This document shows, piece after piece, positions 43,979-53,169 of a stretch of 64,000 bases of DNA. The notes under the pieces were generated by a model, which saw only the letters and a list, made by a program, of their open reading frames with translations, did not search any database and was not told the DNA's origin. The stretch lies in contig NC_021985.1 in the NCBI RefSeq assembly GCF_000444875.1, positions 3,047,535 through 3,111,534 on the forward strand, given 5' to 3'. This DNA comes from Streptomyces collinus Tu 365 (GTDB taxonomy: Bacteria > Actinomycetota > Actinomycetes > Streptomycetales > Streptomycetaceae). The position numbers were made by a program, and so were the translations under genes. The first letter of the stretch is position 1. Each line of letters begins with the position of its first letter.

Positions 43979-44691
43979 TGCTCGGCTACATCCGACTCGA
44001 GATCCTGCGGCTCGTCCGCAACGGCGGCTACCTGATGATGAGTCTCGTCATGCCGGTCGGCATGTACGTGACCTTCGCGGGCGGCGGCCCGGACCAGCGG
44101 TCCCTCGCCCAGGCCATGGTCGGCGCGGCGGCCTTCGGCGCCCTCGGCGTGGTGATCACCAACGGCACCGGGATCGCCGAGGACCGGGCGCTGGGCTGGC
44201 TGCGCCAGCTGCGGCTGACCCCGCTGTCCCCGGTGCAGGTGGTGGTGGCGCGGGGCGCGGTCGCGACCTGCCTGGCCATCCTGCCGATCACGGTGATCTC
44301 GCTGATCGGCGTCTTCTACCGGGGCGTCCACCTCGGCTTCGGCACCTGGCTCGCGGTGTTCTTCCTCCTGTGGTTCGGCATCGCCCCGCTCGCGATGCTC
44401 GGCATCGGCATCGGCTACCTGTTCAAGGCCCAGCTCGCGCAGATCGCCGGCACCGTCTCCTACCTGTCGCTGACGCTGCTCGGCGGCCTGCTGCTCCCGA
44501 TCGACAACTTCCCGCACTGGGCGCAGCAGCTGTCCCGGGCCACCCCGGTCTTCCGGTACGCCCAGTTGTCCTGGAACGCCGCCGACAGCGCGGCTCCCAC
44601 CCTCGCCGGAGTGGGCGTCCTCGCGGCCTGGACGGTTCTGCTGGCCGGTTTCGCGGCCTTCGCCTACCGCAGGGGCGGCCGCCGCGCCTGA
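43978..44691 (+). CDS. ABC-2 type permease (DrrB-like)
   Basis: A 237-residue membrane protein with about six hydrophobic helices (for example YLMMSLVMPVGMYVTFAGG, AVFFLLWFGIAPLAMLGIGI, GVLAAWTVLLAGFAAFAY). It is the permease partner of the upstream ATPase. It is slightly short for the family (often ~250-280). Its ATG overlaps the ATPase stop (TGATG). A hairpin follows and ends this operon. Confidence 0.9.
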   Translation: MLGYIRLEILRLVRNGGYLMMSLVMPVGMYVTFAGGGPDQRSLAQAMVGAAAFGALGVVITNGTGIAEDRALGWLRQLRLTPLSPVQVVVARGAVATCLAILPITVISLIGVFYRGVHLGFGTWLAVFFLLWFGIAPLAMLGIGIGYLFKAQLAQIAGTVSYLSLTLLGGLLLPIDNFPHWAQQLSRATPVFRYAQLSWNAADSAAPTLAGVGVLAAWTVLLAGFAAFAYRRGGRRA

Positions 44692-44709
44692 GCGCGCCCG
44701 GCCCGCAGT

Positions 44710-44737
44710 GCCCGCAAGGGGGCCACCCCTTGCGGGC
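44710..44737. terminator. Hairpin terminator after ABC permease
   Basis: Perfect 12-bp arms GCCCGCAAGGGG (44710-44721) and CCCCTTGCGGGC (44726-44737), 4-nt loop, 18 bp past the stop. Confidence 0.8.
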
Positions 44738-44758
44738 GCTTTCGCGTTCCTACGGCGC

Positions 44759-44787
44759 GCGAGCCGCATTCGAGTGACCCGCCGCAC
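44759..44787 (+). promoter_or_regulatory. Putative SARP operator upstream of glycosyltransferase 3
   Basis: GCGAGCC (44759), TCGAGTG (44770) and GCCGCAC (44781) at exact 11-bp pitch, 44 bp before the start codon. The third element GCCGCAC is also the third element of the 25.4-kb site. The match is weaker than at other promoters. Confidence 0.4.
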
Positions 44788-44830
44788 CCTTGCCCTGCCA
44801 CTGACGGACGCGATGGAGTGAGGCAACTGG

Positions 44831-46033
44831 ATGCGCGTGTTGTTCGTGGGTCACGGCCCGGCCCACATCCCCTGGATCATCCCGCTCGCCTGGGCCTCCC
44901 GGCTCGCCGGGCACGACGTACGGGTGGCGGTGCGGCCGCAGTGCGTGGCACCGGTCACCCGGGCCGGGCTGGTCGCCGTGCCCGTCGGGGACGAGGCCGC
45001 GGCCGGCGCCGTGGCCGCGCGCCGGCTGCCCCTGGGCCCGGGCCGGCTGCGGCCGGCCGACCGGGCGGCCGGTGCCCTGGACGCCGACGTCGCCGACACC
45101 CTCGTCGAGAAGATGATCGCGGTCGCCGACACGCTCACCGACGACCTGGTCGCCTTCGCCCGCTTCTGGCAGCCCGACATCGTCGTCCACGACACCGCCG
45201 CCGCCGCGGGCCTGGTGGCCGCCGCGGCCGTCAAGGTCCCGGCCGTCGGCCACACCTGGGGCGTCTCGCTCGGCGTGCACTGCGAGGACGACGCCGACCT
45301 GCGGCCCTCGTACGCGCGGCTCTTCGAGCGGTTCGGCGTCGACCCGGTGGTCGGCCCGTCCGTCTGGATCGACCCGTGCCCGCCGGGCCTGCGCCCGCCG
45401 CACCCCGTGCGCCGGGCCGACATGCGCTACGTGCCGTTCGCCGGGCCGGCCGCGCTCCCGCCGTGGCTGCGCACGGGGCGGGACTCCGACCGGCCGCTGG
45501 TGTGCGTCACCGGCGGGGTCACCACCACCGCTCTCGACGAGGTCCGCGACCATGTCGTCGCCGGGCTGCGCGAGCTGGGCGCGGACGTGGTCCTCGCCGT
45601 CACCGCGGCCCAGGCGGAGAGCCTGCCCGAACTCCCGGACGGCGTGCGGGCCGTCGAGTCCTTCCCGCTGGACGTGCTGCTCGCCCACTGCGACGCGCTG
45701 GTGCACCACGGCGGTGTCGGCAGCGGGCTGATCGCCGTCACGCACGGCCTGCCGCAGCTGCTGCTCCCGCGGAACGCCTTCCAGGAGCACTGGTCCCATC
45801 TCGTCAGCGCCGCGGGCGCCGGGACCGCGCTGCCCGCCGACGCGGGCGAGGGCGCGGTCGGCACGGCCCTGCGGGACCTGCTGGCCCGCCCCTCCTACCG
45901 GCAGCGGGCCCACGCGCTGCGGGCCGAGATCGACGCGATGCCCACCCCCGACCGGCTCGTGGGCTTCCTCGAGGAGTGCGCGAGAGCCGGTCACACCGAC
46001 GTCCCCACTCCCGCGGAGGCAGGAAGACGATGA
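44831..46033 (+). CDS. Glycosyltransferase 3
   Basis: A 400-residue GT-B enzyme (MRVLFVGHGPAHIPWIIPLA). Its donor motif is ALVHHGGVGSGLIAVTHGLPQLLLP. The N-terminal half diverges from the others, including a PDIVVHDTAAAAGLVAA acceptor-domain segment. ATG 44831 is preceded by GGAG/TGAGG. Its stop overlaps the NRPS start (ATGA). The coupling to an NRPS gene is notable and suggests that the sugar it adds and the amino-acid unit are linked in the pathway. Confidence 0.9.
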   Translation: MRVLFVGHGPAHIPWIIPLAWASRLAGHDVRVAVRPQCVAPVTRAGLVAVPVGDEAAAGAVAARRLPLGPGRLRPADRAAGALDADVADTLVEKMIAVADTLTDDLVAFARFWQPDIVVHDTAAAAGLVAAAAVKVPAVGHTWGVSLGVHCEDDADLRPSYARLFERFGVDPVVGPSVWIDPCPPGLRPPHPVRRADMRYVPFAGPAALPPWLRTGRDSDRPLVCVTGGVTTTALDEVRDHVVAGLRELGADVVLAVTAAQAESLPELPDGVRAVESFPLDVLLAHCDALVHHGGVGSGLIAVTHGLPQLLLPRNAFQEHWSHLVSAAGAGTALPADAGEGAVGTALRDLLARPSYRQRAHALRAEIDAMPTPDRLVGFLEECARAGHTDVPTPAEAGRR

Positions 46034-49000
46034 CCGTGCAACTCCTCGCGCCCGCCGTGCAGGCCGAGGCGCCCAGGTTCACACGGGGCGCGACCATGCA
46101 CGCCCTGTTCCAGGACGCGGCCCGTCGCTTCCCGGAGGCGACCGCGCTCGTCCACGGCCCGGCCCGGGTGTCGTACCGCGAACTGGACGCGGCCTCGGAC
46201 ACCCTGGCGGCGCTCCTGCAGGAACAAGGGGTGCGGCCCGGCGACCTGGTGCCGGTGCTGCTGGAGCGCGGCACCCGGCTGATCGCGGTCCTGGTCGCGC
46301 TGTTCAAGTGCGGGGCCGCCTACTCCGTCCTGGACCCGCGCTGGCCGGCCGAGCGCCTGCGCACGCAGATCGCCCAGCTCGACGCGCCGCTGCTCGTCAC
46401 GGCCTCGACCGGTGCCTGGCCGGTGCCGGCGTGGGCGCCGCCCGCCGAGGACCTGACGGTCACCGCGGCGCGCGGGCTGCGTCCGGCGCCGGTGGCGGTG
46501 AGCGGCGGCGACCCGTGCGCGGTGTTCTTCACCTCGGGCACGAGCGGCGCGCCCAAGGGCGTGGTCTCCCTCCACGAGAACGCGGTGCGCCTCTTCGACG
46601 AGCACACCTTCGCCGAGCTGGGCCCCGGCACCGTGATGCCGCAGACCGCGCCGCCGACCTGGGACGGCTTCACCCTGGACTGCTGGAGCATGCTGCTCAC
46701 CGGCGGCACGACGGTGCTGCTCGACGAGCCGGTGCTGGTGCCGCGCGCCCTGCGCGCGCTCATCGCCGAGGACGGCGTGAACGCGGCGTTCATGACGACC
46801 CAGCTGTTCAACATGCTGGTCACCACCGACGTGGGCGCGTTCGCGGGCATGAAGTGGCTGGCCGTCGGCGGCGAACGGGCCGCCCCCACCCGCATCCGCC
46901 GCTTCCTGGCCGAGCACCCCGGCATCCGGCTGCTCAACGTGTACGGTCCCGTCGAGTGCGGGGCGATCGTCACCGCGCACGACATCCGCCCCGAGGACTG
47001 CGACGACCCCGCCGGGATCCCGCTGGGCCGCGAACTCGCCCACACCGACGTGGTGGTGCTCGACGGCGACCGGGTCTGCGCCTCCGGGGAGACGGGCGAG
47101 CTGTGCCTCGGCGGTCCCGGCCTGGCCCGCGGCTACCTCGGCCGGCCGGAGCTGACCGAGGCGGTCTTCGCCACCGTCGGGGGCCGGCGCGTCTACCGCA
47201 CGGGCGACCTGGGCCACCGCACCGCCGGGGGCGTCCTGCACTACACCGGGCGCGGCGACCGGCAGATCAAGGTCCGCGGGCACCGGATCGAACCCGCCGA
47301 GGTCGAGCGGACCGTCGAGCGGGTCCCCACGGTCACCGGCGCGGCGGTCGTGCCGCTGCCGAAGCCGGACGGCTCGTACCACGGCCTCGCCCTCTTCTAC
47401 ACGCGCGCCGACGACCGCGGCACCGGCCCCGAGGAGCTGCGCGAGCGGCTCGCCTCGCTGCTCCCGGAGTACCTGGTCCCCCGCCATGTCCACCTGCTGG
47501 ACCGCTTCCCGCTGCTCGCCAACGGCAAGCTCGACCGGCGCGAACTCGCCGCACGGGCCCGCACGGAGCAGCCGGCCGGACCGGGCTCCGGCGGGCCGGC
47601 GCTCGACGGTACGGCGCTCGACGGTACGGCGGGCGCGGTCGCCGAGGCGTTCCGGACGGTGCTGGGCACCGGTCCCGTGCCGGAGCACGCGTCGTTCTTC
47701 GAACTGGGCGGCAGCTCGCTGGACGCGGCCCGGCTGTGCCAGCACCTGGACGACACGCTGGGCGCGGCCGTGCAGCTCTCGCAGCTCTTCCGCACGCCGA
47801 CGGTGCGGGGCCTCGCCGACTGGCTGGACTCCGCCCCGCGGGCGGGCGAACCGTCGGGCACCGGCCCCGAGGGGACTCCGGGCGAGGTCGTCCTGCCACC
47901 GCAGCAGGCCGGCTTCCTGTGGGCCGGCGCCCACGACAGCACCGGTATCGGCGGGCTGTGCCGGCTGACCTGGTGGCTGTCGGGCCCGGTCGACCTCGCC
48001 GCCCTGGAACTGGCCGCCGGCGACGTGCAGCTGCGCCACCAGTCGCTGCACGCCCGGTACGTGCTGCGCGAGCAGACGGCGCTGGCCGTGCTGCCCGAAC
48101 GGCCCGCGCCGGCCGAGTTCCTGCGCCTGCCGGACGCCGACGACGAGACGGCGGCGGTCGAGCACTGGCTGGCCGCGGTGTTCACCCCGCTGGCCGTGGA
48201 CGAGGGCCGGGTGTGGCGGTGCGCGGCACTGCGCAGCCGGGACACCGGCCGCACCCTCTTCGGCCTGGTCGCCCACCACGTCGCCTTCGACGGGGCCTCC
48301 GAGACGGTCCTCGCCGCCGACCTCGCGTTCGCCTACACGGCGCGCGCCGAGGGCCGCGCGCCCCGCTTCCCGGCCCCCGCGGCGAGCCTGGCCCAGGTGG
48401 CCGCCGACCACCGGCGCGCCCTGTCCCGTGCCGATCTGACCGCCCAGCGCGCCTTCTGGGAGGAGCTGCTGGACGATCCGGAACCGCTGCGGCTGCCCGG
48501 CCGGACCGGGAGCACCCGGTCGGCGGGTCCCAAACACGGCCGCTCCGTGCGCCTGCCGGGCGAGGAGCTCGCCCGCTGGGACGCCCGGGCCCGGGCGCTG
48601 GGCACCACCCGTTTCGCCCTGCTCGCGTCGTTGTTCGGCGTCGTGCTGCGCGAGCTGGGCGGGCAGCGCGACATCCTGGTCAAGGTCCCCGTGGCCCGGC
48701 GCGGCAGCGGTGTGCTCGCGACGGCGGTGACCTGCCGCGTCGACCTGGTGTACCTGCGCTTCCGGCCGCCGGGCACGCAGGACACGGCGGCGCACGCGGA
48801 CGCCCTGGCGAGCGCCGTGGCGAGCACCGACGCGTCGCTGGCCGCCATGGAGCTCGGCGGAGCGGCCCTGGACCACATCCTGGTGTGGTCCGGCGGCAGC
48901 GAGGCACTGCCCTCCATCCCCACCTTCCTGATGCAGGACGACCCGGCCCCGGTGCTCGAACTTCCGCACTGCACGGCCGAGTTGCTGCGCATCGACAGTC

Positions 49001-49191
49001 CCGTCATGTCCACCGAGCTGGAGCTCGACGTGCGCCTGCGCGGCAGCGGCGCGGACGTGACCGCCACGGTCCGCACCGACCGGCTGCCCGCGGAGCTCGC
49101 GGACGCCGTCGTGACCGCCTACGCCGAGGCGGTACGGCGCGGACCGGCCGAGCTGCCCGCCGACCCCGAGGACCCCTCATGCGCGTACTGA
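46030..49191 (+). CDS. NRPS protein with A-PCP-C domain order
   Basis: A 1053-residue nonribosomal peptide synthetase. The adenylation domain covers about residues 20-515 (FFTSGTSGAPKGVVSLH, NVYGPVECGAI, YRTGDLGHRT, ANGKLDRREL). The PCP covers about 530-600, with phosphopantetheine site S563 in FELGGSSLDAARL. The C-terminal condensation domain covers about 625-1045, with H749-H750-x3-D754-G755 in LVAHHVAFDGAS. The normal initiation order would be C-A-PCP, so the terminal C domain should pass the bound aminoacyl group to a nucleophile on another molecule, forming an ester or amide. There is no thioesterase domain. The A-domain specificity cannot be read safely. It is coupled to glycosyltransferases 3 and 4 by overlaps. 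Confidence 0.92.
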   Translation: MTVQLLAPAVQAEAPRFTRGATMHALFQDAARRFPEATALVHGPARVSYRELDAASDTLAALLQEQGVRPGDLVPVLLERGTRLIAVLVALFKCGAAYSVLDPRWPAERLRTQIAQLDAPLLVTASTGAWPVPAWAPPAEDLTVTAARGLRPAPVAVSGGDPCAVFFTSGTSGAPKGVVSLHENAVRLFDEHTFAELGPGTVMPQTAPPTWDGFTLDCWSMLLTGGTTVLLDEPVLVPRALRALIAEDGVNAAFMTTQLFNMLVTTDVGAFAGMKWLAVGGERAAPTRIRRFLAEHPGIRLLNVYGPVECGAIVTAHDIRPEDCDDPAGIPLGRELAHTDVVVLDGDRVCASGETGELCLGGPGLARGYLGRPELTEAVFATVGGRRVYRTGDLGHRTAGGVLHYTGRGDRQIKVRGHRIEPAEVERTVERVPTVTGAAVVPLPKPDGSYHGLALFYTRADDRGTGPEELRERLASLLPEYLVPRHVHLLDRFPLLANGKLDRRELAARARTEQPAGPGSGGPALDGTALDGTAGAVAEAFRTVLGTGPVPEHASFFELGGSSLDAARLCQHLDDTLGAAVQLSQLFRTPTVRGLADWLDSAPRAGEPSGTGPEGTPGEVVLPPQQAGFLWAGAHDSTGIGGLCRLTWWLSGPVDLAALELAAGDVQLRHQSLHARYVLREQTALAVLPERPAPAEFLRLPDADDETAAVEHWLAAVFTPLAVDEGRVWRCAALRSRDTGRTLFGLVAHHVAFDGASETVLAADLAFAYTARAEGRAPRFPAPAASLAQVAADHRRALSRADLTAQRAFWEELLDDPEPLRLPGRTGSTRSAGPKHGRSVRLPGEELARWDARARALGTTRFALLASLFGVVLRELGGQRDILVKVPVARRGSGVLATAVTCRVDLVYLRFRPPGTQDTAAHADALASAVASTDASLAAMELGGAALDHILVWSGGSEALPSIPTFLMQDDPAPVLELPHCTAELLRIDSPVMSTELELDVRLRGSGADVTATVRTDRLPAELADAVVTAYAEAVRRGPAELPADPEDPSCAY

Positions 49192-50345
49192 TCCTGAGCA
49201 CCCCCGAATCCACCCACTTCACGACGATGGTCCCGCTGGCCTGGGCGCTGCGCGGGGCCGGGCACGAGGTGCTCGTCGCCGGCCAGCCGGACATCGTCCC
49301 GGCGGCCCGGTCGGCCGGCCTGTCCACGGTCACCGTCGGCCGCGCGTTCCACGCCAAGGACCTGCTGAGCCCGCCGCTGCCGCCGGACCGGCGCCCCATC
49401 GAGGTGGCGGGTCCGACGACGCCGAAGATGATCGCCATCGGCTCCAAGGTGTGGGTGCTGCACGCCCGTTACCTGTTCCCGCGCTACCTGGAGGTGGCCC
49501 GGCAGTTCCGGCCCGACCTGGTGGTGTCGGAGCAGATGGACTACGCGGCCCTGCTGGTGGGCGGAGTCCTGCGGATCCCGGTCGTCTCGCACCGCTGGGG
49601 CGTCGACCCGCTGAGCCCGCTGATGCGTCAGACCGCGGTCGACTTCCTGCAGGGCACCTGCGACCGCAACGGCATCGAGGGCGGGCTCCCGCTGCCGGAC
49701 GTCGTCCTCGACCCGGCGCCGCCGGAGCTGCTCTACCCGGGCACCCCGGCGGCGACCCCGATCCGGCACATCCCGTTCAACGGCACCGGGGCCGTCCCCG
49801 CGTGGCTGCGGCGGCCCGGCGACAAGCCGCGGGTCGTCGTCTCCATGGGCCGGCAGACGATCGCGCTCGGCGGGATCCCGCTGTTCCGCACGGTGATCGA
49901 GGCGTTCGGCCGGCTCCCGCACCTCGAGGGCGTCTTCACCGTCCAGGACGAGTACCTGGACGCGCTGGGCCCGACCCCCGCCAACGTGCGGCTGATCTCA
50001 CCGGCGCCGCTGAGCGGGTTCCTCGGCGCTTGCGCGGCGATCGTGCACCACGGCGGCGCCAACACCCTGATGACGGCCACCGGGGCCGGTCTCCCGCAGC
50101 TGGTGCTGCCGCAGCTCGCCGACCAGTTCGCCGGCGGCGAGCTGCTCGCCGCCACCGACGCCGCCATCTCGCTCGGCACCGCCGACGAGCAGAACGACCC
50201 GGCGACCGTCGCCGAAGCCCTCGACCACCTCCTCGGCGCCGAGCGCCACGCGAAGGGCGCCGCCGGACTCGCGCGCTCCGTCGCCGCCATGCCGAGCCCC
50301 GCCGCCGTCGTCCGCGACCTGGAGAACCTGCGATGCGCGTCCTAG
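49179..50345 (+). CDS. Glycosyltransferase 4
   Basis: A 388-residue GT-B enzyme, MRVLILSTPESTHFTTMVPLA, with donor motif AIVHHGGANTLMTATGAGLPQLVLPQ. It shares long stretches with glycosyltransferases 5 and 6 (GHEVLVAGQPD-, PDLVVSEQ, RWGVDPLSP), which suggests tandem duplication. It starts within the NRPS gene's last 13 bp and overlaps glycosyltransferase 5 by 13 bp, so all are one coupled transcript. Confidence 0.92.
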   Translation: MRVLILSTPESTHFTTMVPLAWALRGAGHEVLVAGQPDIVPAARSAGLSTVTVGRAFHAKDLLSPPLPPDRRPIEVAGPTTPKMIAIGSKVWVLHARYLFPRYLEVARQFRPDLVVSEQMDYAALLVGGVLRIPVVSHRWGVDPLSPLMRQTAVDFLQGTCDRNGIEGGLPLPDVVLDPAPPELLYPGTPAATPIRHIPFNGTGAVPAWLRRPGDKPRVVVSMGRQTIALGGIPLFRTVIEAFGRLPHLEGVFTVQDEYLDALGPTPANVRLISPAPLSGFLGACAAIVHHGGANTLMTATGAGLPQLVLPQLADQFAGGELLAATDAAISLGTADEQNDPATVAEALDHLLGAERHAKGAAGLARSVAAMPSPAAVVRDLENLRCAS

Positions 50346-51502
50346 TCATCAGCACCCCCGTCGACACCCACTTCCTGCCGATGCTGCCCCTGATCAGGGC
50401 GCTCGCCGACGCCGGGCACGAGATCCTGGTGACCGGCCAGCCCGACGTCACCGACGCCGCCGCGGCGGCAGGGCTGGCCACGATCACCTTCGGGGAGGCC
50501 TTCCACTCCGAGGACCTGCGCGGCGGCAGGCGGCCCGCCGACCGGCGCCCCATCGAGGTGTCCGGGCGCCCGGACCGGCAGCAGATCGGCGGGGTCGCCC
50601 AGGTGTGGCGCAACCACGTCCCGTACTTCCTGCCGGACTACCTGGAGGTGGCCCGCGAGTGGCGGGCCGACCTGGTGCTGTCCGAGCACATGGAGTTCGC
50701 CGGGTCGATCATCGGCGCGCTCCTCGGCATCCCCAGCGTGCAGCACCGCTGGGGCGTCAACCCGACCTCCCCGGCCATGCTCGGCTTCGTCCGCCTCTAC
50801 CAGGAACCGGTCTGCGCGCGGGTCGGCCTGGACTCCGTGCCGGTGCCCGACCTGCTGCTCGACCCGGCGCCGCCGTCCCTCGCCGACCGCGAGGCCCCGG
50901 CCGCCGAGCCGATCCGCCCCGTCCCCCACACGGAGCCGGGCGGCCCCTGGACGTACCGCACCCCGCCGGGCCGCCGGGTGGCCGTCGCGCTGGGCGGGCA
51001 CACCCTGGACCTCGGCGGCGCCGGCCTGCTGCGGCGGGTGGTGGACGTGCTGGGCCGGGTGGACGGCGTCGAGGCGGTGGTGTCCGCGGCGCCCCGGCAC
51101 CGCGAGGCGGTCGGCGCCCTGCCGGACGGCATGACGTACACCGCGCTGACCGCGCCCGGCTCGCTGTTCGCGGAGGCCGACCTGGTGGTGCACCACGGTG
51201 GCGCCGGCTCCACGCTGGGCGCCGCCGCCCTCGGTGTCCCGCAGCTGGTGCTCCCGCAGCTCGGCGACGCCTTCGTGGCCGGCGACCGGATCGCGGGCGC
51301 GGGCGCCGGTCTGACGCTGGACTCGGCGGAGCTCCAGAACGACCCGGCCCGGCTGACCGACGCCGTACGGGCGCTGCTCGAGGAGCCCGCCCACCGCACG
51401 GCCGCGGCCGCCGTGCGCGCCGAGACCGACGCGATGCCGGCACCTGCCGACATCGCCGTACGGCTGGAGCGGCTGGCGGCCCGGCAGGGGGTGCCGGCAT
51501 GA
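50333..51502 (+). CDS. Glycosyltransferase 5
   Basis: A 389-residue paralogue of glycosyltransferases 4 and 6 (MRVLVISTPVDTHFLPMLPLI). The donor motif is LVVHHGGAGSTLGAAALGVPQLVLPQ. The AGST form differs from the ANTxMT form of 4 and 6, hinting at a different sugar donor. It overlaps the MFS transporter start (ATGA). Confidence 0.92.
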   Translation: MRVLVISTPVDTHFLPMLPLIRALADAGHEILVTGQPDVTDAAAAAGLATITFGEAFHSEDLRGGRRPADRRPIEVSGRPDRQQIGGVAQVWRNHVPYFLPDYLEVAREWRADLVLSEHMEFAGSIIGALLGIPSVQHRWGVNPTSPAMLGFVRLYQEPVCARVGLDSVPVPDLLLDPAPPSLADREAPAAEPIRPVPHTEPGGPWTYRTPPGRRVAVALGGHTLDLGGAGLLRRVVDVLGRVDGVEAVVSAAPRHREAVGALPDGMTYTALTAPGSLFAEADLVVHHGGAGSTLGAAALGVPQLVLPQLGDAFVAGDRIAGAGAGLTLDSAELQNDPARLTDAVRALLEEPAHRTAAAAVRAETDAMPAPADIAVRLERLAARQGVPA

Positions 51503-53169
51503 CCGTGGAGGCGCCCGTGGCGCGGCCGGACAAGCCGGAGAAGCCGGCGAAGGAGCCCAACCCGCACGGCATGACCGACGTCCAGGTGCTGGTGTTCATC
51601 GTGTGCGCGATGGCGACCATGACGCTGGCCCTGCTCGACGGCTCCATCGTCTCCTCCGCCGTCCTGCCGATCGTGCGCGACCTCGACCCGGCCCACGGCA
51701 TCGACCGCTTCCCCTGGCTGATCACGTCCTATCTGCTCGCCGCGACCGCCGCCCAGCCGCTGTACGGCAGGCTGAGCGACAGCTACGGGCCGCGCCGGAT
51801 CTACCTCACCGCGCTGGCCACGTTCCTGGCCGGTTCCGCGCTGTGCGCGAGTGCGCAGTCGCTGACCCAGCTGATCTTCTTCCGTGCCGTGCAGGGGCTC
51901 GGCGGCGGCGGCCTGATGAGCATGACGCTGATCGTGATCGCCACGCTGTACCCGCCCAAGTCCCGCGCGGGCCGCTCGAACACGGGCGGCGCGCTCATCG
52001 CGGCGGGCATCGTCGCGGGCCCGGCGATCGGCGGCCCGCTCAGCCAGGAGCTGTCCTGGCGGTGGATCTTCCTGCTCAACGTGCCGCTCGCCGGGCTCGC
52101 GCTCGCCGGCATCACCTGGGCGCTGCGGCTGAACGTGCGCGGGACCCGGCAGCCGGTCGACTTCTTCGGCTCGGTCCTAGTCGCCTCCGCCACCTGCGCC
52201 CTGCTGCTCGGCGTCAAGACCTACGGCGAGCAGCACTCGTTCTCGGGCTCGGTGGTGCCGTACTTCTACGGCGGCCTGATGATGTTCGTGTTCTTCGCGG
52301 TCCGCCAGCTGAAGGCGGCGGACCCGCTGATGCCGCTGACCCTGTTCCGGGACCGGGTGTTCCGGCCCGCCGCGATCCTGCAGTTCGTGGGCGGGTTCGC
52401 GCTGCTGTCCCTGCCGGTGTTCCTCATCAACTACCTGAACATCGTGCGCGGGGTGGACCTCGACGCCGTCGGGCTTCACCTGATCCCGCTCGCCGTCGGC
52501 GTGGTCCTGGTCTTCGTCGTCTGGGGCCGGGTCATCGCCCGCACCGGACGCTGCCGGCCGGTCCTGATCGGCACCACGGCGACGGCGGTCGCCGCGACCG
52601 CCGGGCTCGCCCTGACCGTGGCCGACGCTCCCCTGTGGCAGCTGGACGTGCTGCTGGTGCTGCTCGGCGCCGGCCTCGGCGGGGTCACCCAGATCGCCCT
52701 GTTCATGACCCAGTCGGCGGCCGACCCCGAGCAGCTCGGCGTGGTCACCACCACCTCGCGGTTCGCCACCATGCTGGGGACCACGATCGGCGGCAGCGTG
52801 CTCGGCGCGGTCCTGAGCGCCCGGTTCGCCTCGTCCGCCAAGGCGTCCGGGATCACCGACCCCGATGCCGCCGCGGCCCGCCTCGCCGGACTCCCGCCCG
52901 CCGTCCGGCACCTGGTGCGGGGCGCCTTCGCCCACGCCACCGGCACGGTCCTGCTGACCGCCGCCGGACTGCTGCTGCTCGCCCTGATCACCGCACTGCT
53001 GATGGGCGAGGTCCATGTCGACGAACTCAACGAAGCCGCCGAGGAGGCGCGAGAAGATGCGCGTACTGATGCTGAGCACCCCCTTTCCGACCCACTTCAC
53101 CCCGCTGGTCCCGCTGGCCTGGGCGCTGAAGGGGGCGGGCCACGAGGTGACGGTGGCCGCCCAGCCTGA
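51499..53169 (+). CDS. MFS exporter of the DHA2 (14-helix) family
   Basis: A 556-residue transporter with a predicted 13-14 hydrophobic helices. It carries the DHA2 opening (LLDGSIVSSAVLPIVRDL), LYGRLSDSYGPRRIYL (motif A) and GAALIAAGIVAGPAIGGPL-like motif C. It probably exports the final glycoside in parallel with the ABC pair. The C-terminal ~38 residues (ARTDAEHPLSDPLHPAGPAG and on) are Pro/Gly-rich and overlap glycosyltransferase 6 by 113 bp, unlike the 4-13 bp overlaps elsewhere in the operon. A one-base frameshift near 53.03-53.06 kb would instead end the gene at about 53069, at the same TGA pattern used by the NRPS gene. Confidence 0.88.
   Translation: MTVEAPVARPDKPEKPAKEPNPHGMTDVQVLVFIVCAMATMTLALLDGSIVSSAVLPIVRDLDPAHGIDRFPWLITSYLLAATAAQPLYGRLSDSYGPRRIYLTALATFLAGSALCASAQSLTQLIFFRAVQGLGGGGLMSMTLIVIATLYPPKSRAGRSNTGGALIAAGIVAGPAIGGPLSQELSWRWIFLLNVPLAGLALAGITWALRLNVRGTRQPVDFFGSVLVASATCALLLGVKTYGEQHSFSGSVVPYFYGGLMMFVFFAVRQLKAADPLMPLTLFRDRVFRPAAILQFVGGFALLSLPVFLINYLNIVRGVDLDAVGLHLIPLAVGVVLVFVVWGRVIARTGRCRPVLIGTTATAVAATAGLALTVADAPLWQLDVLLVLLGAGLGGVTQIALFMTQSAADPEQLGVVTTTSRFATMLGTTIGGSVLGAVLSARFASSAKASGITDPDAAAARLAGLPPAVRHLVRGAFAHATGTVLLTAAGLLLLALITALLMGEVHVDELNEAAEEAREDARTDAEHPLSDPLHPAGPAGLGAEGGGPRGDGGRPA

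Noticed and set aside
45991..48969. A 992-codon antisense frame across the NRPS gene.
   Set aside because: Its composition is typical of antisense shadows (Gln/Arg/His/Gly-rich), and it has no start context or homology pattern.
46308..49178. A long second open frame inside the NRPS gene.
   Set aside because: It merges by frame into glycosyltransferase 4 only because GC-rich codons rarely give stops. The A-PCP-C motifs are all in the other frame.
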